A stretch of DNA of 7,226 bases from the NCBI GenBank assembly GCA_022573485.1, contig JACZTW010000204.1:1-7226 (forward strand), written 5' to 3'. Under the pieces are notes generated by a model, which searched no databases, was not told the DNA's origin, and saw nothing but the letters and a program-made list of their open reading frames with translations. A program made the translations under genes and the position numbers. Source of the DNA: Planctomycetota bacterium (GTDB lineage Bacteria; Planctomycetota; Phycisphaerae; UBA1845; CAIVHJ01). Below are positions 5,185 to 7,226 of this stretch, piece by piece (position 1 is the stretch's first letter; each line of letters begins with the position of its first letter).

Positions 5185-6186
5185 ATGTCGCTTTCGAAAC
5201 AGCAAATCGAAGATCAGCTTCTCGCGTACCACATGGGCTGGCTGGACCGCGCCGAGATGGAGGCGGTCGAGCGACTCATCGGATCGTCGCCTGAGGTGGC
5301 CGACCGCAACCGCGCGGTGCGCGAAGCCGTCGAGCCGTTGGCCGACTGGGACACGCTGCCTGCTGTCGAGAACCTGGAGGCCCAGGTGCTCGCTCGAATC
5401 CAGCGCGAAACCGGCGCTGCGCTGATGCCGGCGCGCCGGACGATCAAACTTGACGCCGTACCCGCCCGCGAGAGAGTGCTCCGCCTGCCGCTGTCGCTCA
5501 AGGAACTGGTGGTTGTCGCTGCTTCCGTCATGATCATACTCACGGTCGTCGTGCCGAGTCTGGGCAAGGCTTCCGCCCGGGCGCAGCGTACTGCTTGCGC
5601 GGACAACCTCCGACAAATCGGCACCGCCCTCGTTCAATACGGGTACGCCAACGACCTGCACCTTCCCTACGCCGGCCCGGCGAACCCCAATTGGTCCGGT
5701 GATCCCACATCGGACCCCCGGCGGCTGCACAACAGCCGCAACCGCTATCTCCTGCTGGAACAGGGATACCTCAAGGATGCAGCCCGTTTCATCGACCCCG
5801 CCGACAGCACTGCCGTGGTGATGCGCGTCGACGACGCCTCGCAGTTTGACGACTTCGCCGTCCCGGAGAACTGCAGCTATGACTCGCAGATCATGATCGG
5901 CGGCGGGCAGCGGCTTTCGCAACATCCGTTGAAGGTCGTCTATGCAGACTCGAACCCCATCTTTGACGACGCCGGTTTGTCGGCGGATGACGCAGCCGAC
6001 ATCAATTCGACGGTGCATCGCCGCCTGTCGGGCCAGAACGTGTTGCGTTCCGACGGCTCCGCGCATTGGGCCGATTCGCCCAACGCCGGCGTCCAAAACG
6101 ACAACATTTGGCAGATCGGCGGGCCGGCGCTCCATTCCAGCAGCGACTGGCCTCAACTGGCCACCGATTCGTTCATGATTCCGTAA
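5185..6186 (+). CDS. putative transmembrane anti-sigma factor fused to a pseudopilin-like domain
   Basis: A 333-residue single-pass membrane protein. Residues 1-60 look like an anti-sigma N-domain: LLAYHMGWLDRAEMEAVERL (12-31) follows the usual L-x-x-Y-x-x-G-x-L-D-x-x-E-x-x-x-V-E pattern. Where zinc-binding members have C-x2-C this one has SSPEVAD, so it would be zinc-free. Residues 61-104 are a basic cytoplasmic linker. The membrane segment (about 105-126) reads LKELVVVAASVMIILTVVVP, close to a type IV pilin N-helix with its Glu, and is followed by the pseudopilin signature KASARAQRTACADNLRQIG (128-146). Near the C-terminus, H278 and GQNVLRSDG (283-291) match the H-x(n)-DG end of DUF1559/prepilin-like planctomycete proteins. 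No signal peptide or prepilin-peptidase Gly precedes the helix. Starting 9 bp after the sigma stop, without a clear Shine-Dalgarno, it is probably translationally coupled. Inferred role: cytoplasmic end binds the sigma factor, exported end senses. If the N-domain match is wrong, it is a pseudopilin-like protein of unknown role. Confidence 0.85.
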   Translation: MSLSKQQIEDQLLAYHMGWLDRAEMEAVERLIGSSPEVADRNRAVREAVEPLADWDTLPAVENLEAQVLARIQRETGAALMPARRTIKLDAVPARERVLRLPLSLKELVVVAASVMIILTVVVPSLGKASARAQRTACADNLRQIGTALVQYGYANDLHLPYAGPANPNWSGDPTSDPRRLHNSRNRYLLLEQGYLKDAARFIDPADSTAVVMRVDDASQFDDFAVPENCSYDSQIMIGGGQRLSQHPLKVVYADSNPIFDDAGLSADDAADINSTVHRRLSGQNVLRSDGSAHWADSPNAGVQNDNIWQIGGPALHSSSDWPQLATDSFMIP

Positions 6187-6263
6187 CCTCCCAAACTGCC
6201 TGTTCCTCAAACCGGCCTTGGGGTTGAGTGCGATTTGGCTTTGTTCGGCCACTGAGCTTTCCG

Positions 6264-6333
6264 GTGACGGGTCACTGGTGATTCGTGGTTCGTGATTCGT
6301 GATTCGTGGTTCGCGGTTCGTCGTTCGTGATTC
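6264..6333 (+). repeat. heptad repeat block, consensus GTGRTTC
   Basis: From 6278 to 6333 there are eight 7-mers in unbroken register: GTGATTC, GTGGTTC, GTGATTC, GTGATTC, GTGGTTC, GCGGTTC, GTCGTTC, GTGATTC. Two further 7-mers before them, GTGACGG (6264-6270) and GTCACTG (6271-6277), keep the phase, and the region 6261-6278 can also fold into a short stem with one G-T pair. The variation lies at positions 2-4 of the unit while TTC is fixed. Confidence 0.88.
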
Positions 6334-6371
6334 GCTCCCTATTCCGCGACTCGACTGAGCTCGCCGAAGTC

Positions 6372-6399
6372 AATCCGAAATCCGCATTCCGAAACTCCA
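6372..6399 (+). repeat. heptad repeat block, consensus AATCCGA
   Basis: Consecutive 7-mers AATCCGA (6372-6378), AATCCGC (6379-6385), ATTCCGA (6386-6392) and AACTCCA (6393-6399). It shares a 16-bp exact match with the block beside the radical SAM gene at 1373-1388. The flanking GACTGAGCTCGCCGAAGT is also repeat-like. Confidence 0.7.
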
Positions 6400-6405
6400 T
6401 CCCTT

Positions 6406-6447
6406 TTCGTCCTTTGTACTTTGTACTTCGTACTTCGTCCTTTCGCC
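6406..6447 (+). repeat. heptad repeat block, consensus TTYGTAC
   Basis: Six consecutive 7-mers: TTCGTCC (6406-6412), TTTGTAC (6413-6419), TTTGTAC (6420-6426), TTCGTAC (6427-6433), TTCGTCC (6434-6440), TTTCGCC (6441-6447). A pyrimidine-rich tract continues to about 6471. Confidence 0.85.
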
Positions 6448-6530
6448 CCTTTCCCATTCCCGGCTTTCCCCTTGCGCGAAGCGTGGGTTCGTTTGGCGCT
6501 ACACGTTTCGCCAGTTCCGGCTCTCCACTC

Positions 6531-6551
6531 TTCACGATTCACTTTTCACGT
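6531..6551 (+). repeat. heptad repeat block, consensus TTCACGN
   Basis: Three consecutive 7-mers: TTCACGA (6531-6537), TTCACTT (6538-6544), TTCACGT (6545-6551). It is short, but its period equals that of the three blocks before it. Confidence 0.6.
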
Positions 6552-6663
6552 CTCTGCGTCCGCGCGCACAATCACCGCACCCGGGACGCCCTATGGTACT
6601 AACTTGCCCACTGATCGCCGAAAAACCCCTCGTTAAGCGAGCGCCTAGCCCGAGTACTTCATA

Positions 6664-6780
6664 CCGCAGAGACCGCGGAGAGCGCAGAGTGTTGTTGACA
6701 ATGTGTATCACCCGTCGTTCTGCGTCGGCTTCGCCAAGTTCTTCCCTGTCACGTCTCTGCGGCCTCTGCGTGCTCCGCGG
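6664..6780. repeat. inverted pair of 9-bp tandem repeats, consensus NCGCAGAGN
   Basis: The left arm has CCGCAGAGA, CCGCGGAGA, GCGCAGAGT (6664-6690). The right arm has TCTCTGCGG, CCTCTGCGT, GCTCCGCGG (6754-6780), the same unit on the other strand. The arms pair at 20 of 27 positions around a 63-bp spacer. The whole is 117 bp and resembles a small non-autonomous mobile element, but no target-site duplication is evident. CGCAGAG repeats of this sort are, from memory, scattered through many bacterial genomes. Confidence 0.7.
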
Positions 6781-6817
6781 TGAAATATCCGGGCGAACGA
6801 CCGCTTGACAGTTGTTT

Positions 6818-6899
6818 GTCCCGGAGGGACATTCGAGAATAGCCCAGCGATTGATCGCTGGGTGGCTGAATCAGAATGAGCTTTGAGTCCCGTCGGGAC
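6818..6899. repeat. double-hairpin repeat unit 1
   Basis: GTCCCGGAGGGAC (6818-6830), a 12-nt spacer ending AATAG (6831-6842), then an 8-4-8 hairpin: CCCAGCGA (6843-6850), loop TTGA, TCGCTGGG (6855-6862). It is followed 24 nt later by another palindrome of the first type, GTCCCGTCGGGAC (6887-6899). No T-run follows. The first 45 bp align end to end with the unit at 7116-7160. Confidence 0.85.
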
Positions 6900-7031
6900 G
6901 GCTGAGATGCCTGGTCGAGTGGCCCATCCTGCATCGCCCGCCCGCCACACGGAATTTTTGTCTGAAATCCACTGCGCTCCGCAGCCGTGCTTTTCGCACG
7001 ATAGATTAAGAACTCGGTTTCAAATCGCCGG

Positions 7032-7061
7032 GGCACCCCTGGCAGCTGGCCTGCCAGTGCC
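7032..7061. repeat. bulged hairpin CTGGCAG / CTGCCAG
   Basis: A 7-bp stem CTGGCAG (7039-7045) and CTGCCAG (7051-7057) with a 5-nt loop is extended by GGCA (7032-7035) pairing with TGCC (7058-7061) across a CCC bulge. It resembles the CTGGCAG-type dispersed hairpins of planctomycetes (from memory). Confidence 0.6.
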
Positions 7062-7074
7062 GATCCGCCTGTGG

Positions 7075-7226
7075 CGCAACGGACCAAATGTAGGGTGGGC
7101 ATTGCCCACCAAGAAGTCCCGGAGGGACGAATGAAAATAGCCCCGCCATTTATGGCGGGGACCGCAACGGACCAAATGTAGGGTGGGCATTGCCCACCAA
7201 GAAGTCCCGAAGGGACGAATGAAAAT
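7075..7226. repeat. 64-bp direct repeats (period 88 bp) with hairpins, open at right edge
   Basis: Positions 7075-7138 and 7163-7226 are identical over 64 bp except one base (G at 7122, A at 7210). Each copy contains GGTGGGCA-T-TGCCCACC (first copy 7094-7110) and a GTCCCGRAGGGAC palindrome (7116-7128 and 7204-7216). Between the copies is the hairpin CCCCGCCA (7141-7148), loop TTTA, TGGCGGGG (7153-7160). The second copy stops at the window edge just where its variable hairpin should begin, so the array very likely continues. Confidence 0.93.

Larger units (their letters stand above)
6187..7226. other. 1040-bp gene-free, repeat-rich region to the right edge
   Basis: No frame has credible coding features; the open frames translate repeat DNA. 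The region is a mosaic: four blocks of 7-bp repeats (6264-6551), an inverted set of 9-bp repeats (6664-6780), a double-hairpin unit (6818-6899), a bulged hairpin (7032-7061) and an 88-bp-period repeat array with more double-hairpin units (7075-7226). Stretches 6187-6260, 6552-6660 and 6900-7030 show nothing clear. The sigma operon has no recognisable intrinsic terminator just after its stop at 6186. Confidence 0.7.

Noticed and set aside
4498..6252. Long open frame (584 codons) on the minus strand
   Set aside because: It is the antisense of the ECF sigma and anti-sigma-like genes, whose motifs are unmistakable on the plus strand. Its own translation is Arg/His/Val-rich with no domain, a usual by-product of GC-rich coding DNA.
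6272..6602. Short frames on both strands in the heptad region
   Set aside because: Their peptides are periodic readings of 7-bp repeats and show no coding features.
6843..6862. Intrinsic terminator of the sigma operon
   Set aside because: The stem is good but lies over 650 bp after the stop, has no T-run on either side, and belongs to a repeated module.
6708..7102. Minus-strand frames of 80 and 117 codons
   Set aside because: They read through the CGCAGAG repeats (giving peptides such as HRGARRGRRD and AEHAEAAE), a familiar source of spurious gene calls.

Overview
The window looks like chromosomal DNA from a member of the Planctomycetota, probably an uncultured or Phycisphaerae-like lineage. 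Three things point there: GC-rich coding DNA, an ECF sigma factor whose partner carries a pseudopilin-like (DUF1559/prepilin-like) domain, and long intergenic stretches full of short degenerate tandem repeats and hairpin repeats such as GTCCCGGAGGGAC and GCGGGCT-GA-AGCCCGC. This placement comes from recognition by eye and has not been tested by a search. No tRNA, rRNA, CRISPR array, transposase gene or complete insertion sequence was seen.

Layout, left to right. (1) 1-742, minus strand: the N-terminal 247 residues of a secreted, cysteine-containing protein that runs off the left edge. (2) 743-1400: 658 bases without a gene, holding a 28-bp-period triple palindrome, an isolated hairpin repeat and degenerate 7-bp repeats. 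(3) 1401-3269, minus strand: a radical SAM enzyme with an N-terminal cobalamin-binding-like domain. (4) 3270-3530: the divergent intergenic region. It has a candidate promoter for the radical SAM gene and, on the other strand, a near-perfect Shine-Dalgarno sequence and hairpins that no obvious gene explains. (5) 3531-4340, plus strand: a TauE/SafE (TSUP) membrane transporter. (6) 4341-4566: an AT-richer spacer with a direct repeat and a possible -10 element. (7) 4567-6186, plus strand: a two-gene operon of an ECF sigma factor and, 9 bp later, a single-pass membrane protein that appears to fuse an anti-sigma-like cytoplasmic domain to a pseudopilin-like transmembrane and exported domain. (8) 6187-7226: about 1 kb without a gene, packed with four blocks of heptad repeats, an inverted 9-bp-unit repeat, and modular double-hairpin units that continue past the right edge.

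How the genes relate. The sigma factor and the membrane protein are best read as a transmembrane signalling pair: the membrane protein would hold the sigma factor until its exported part senses something. The radical SAM enzyme and the TSUP transporter are divergent neighbours with no clear functional link. The most notable points are the anti-sigma/pseudopilin fusion and the double-hairpin repeat, whose second stem differs between two copies by two compensatory base-pair changes.
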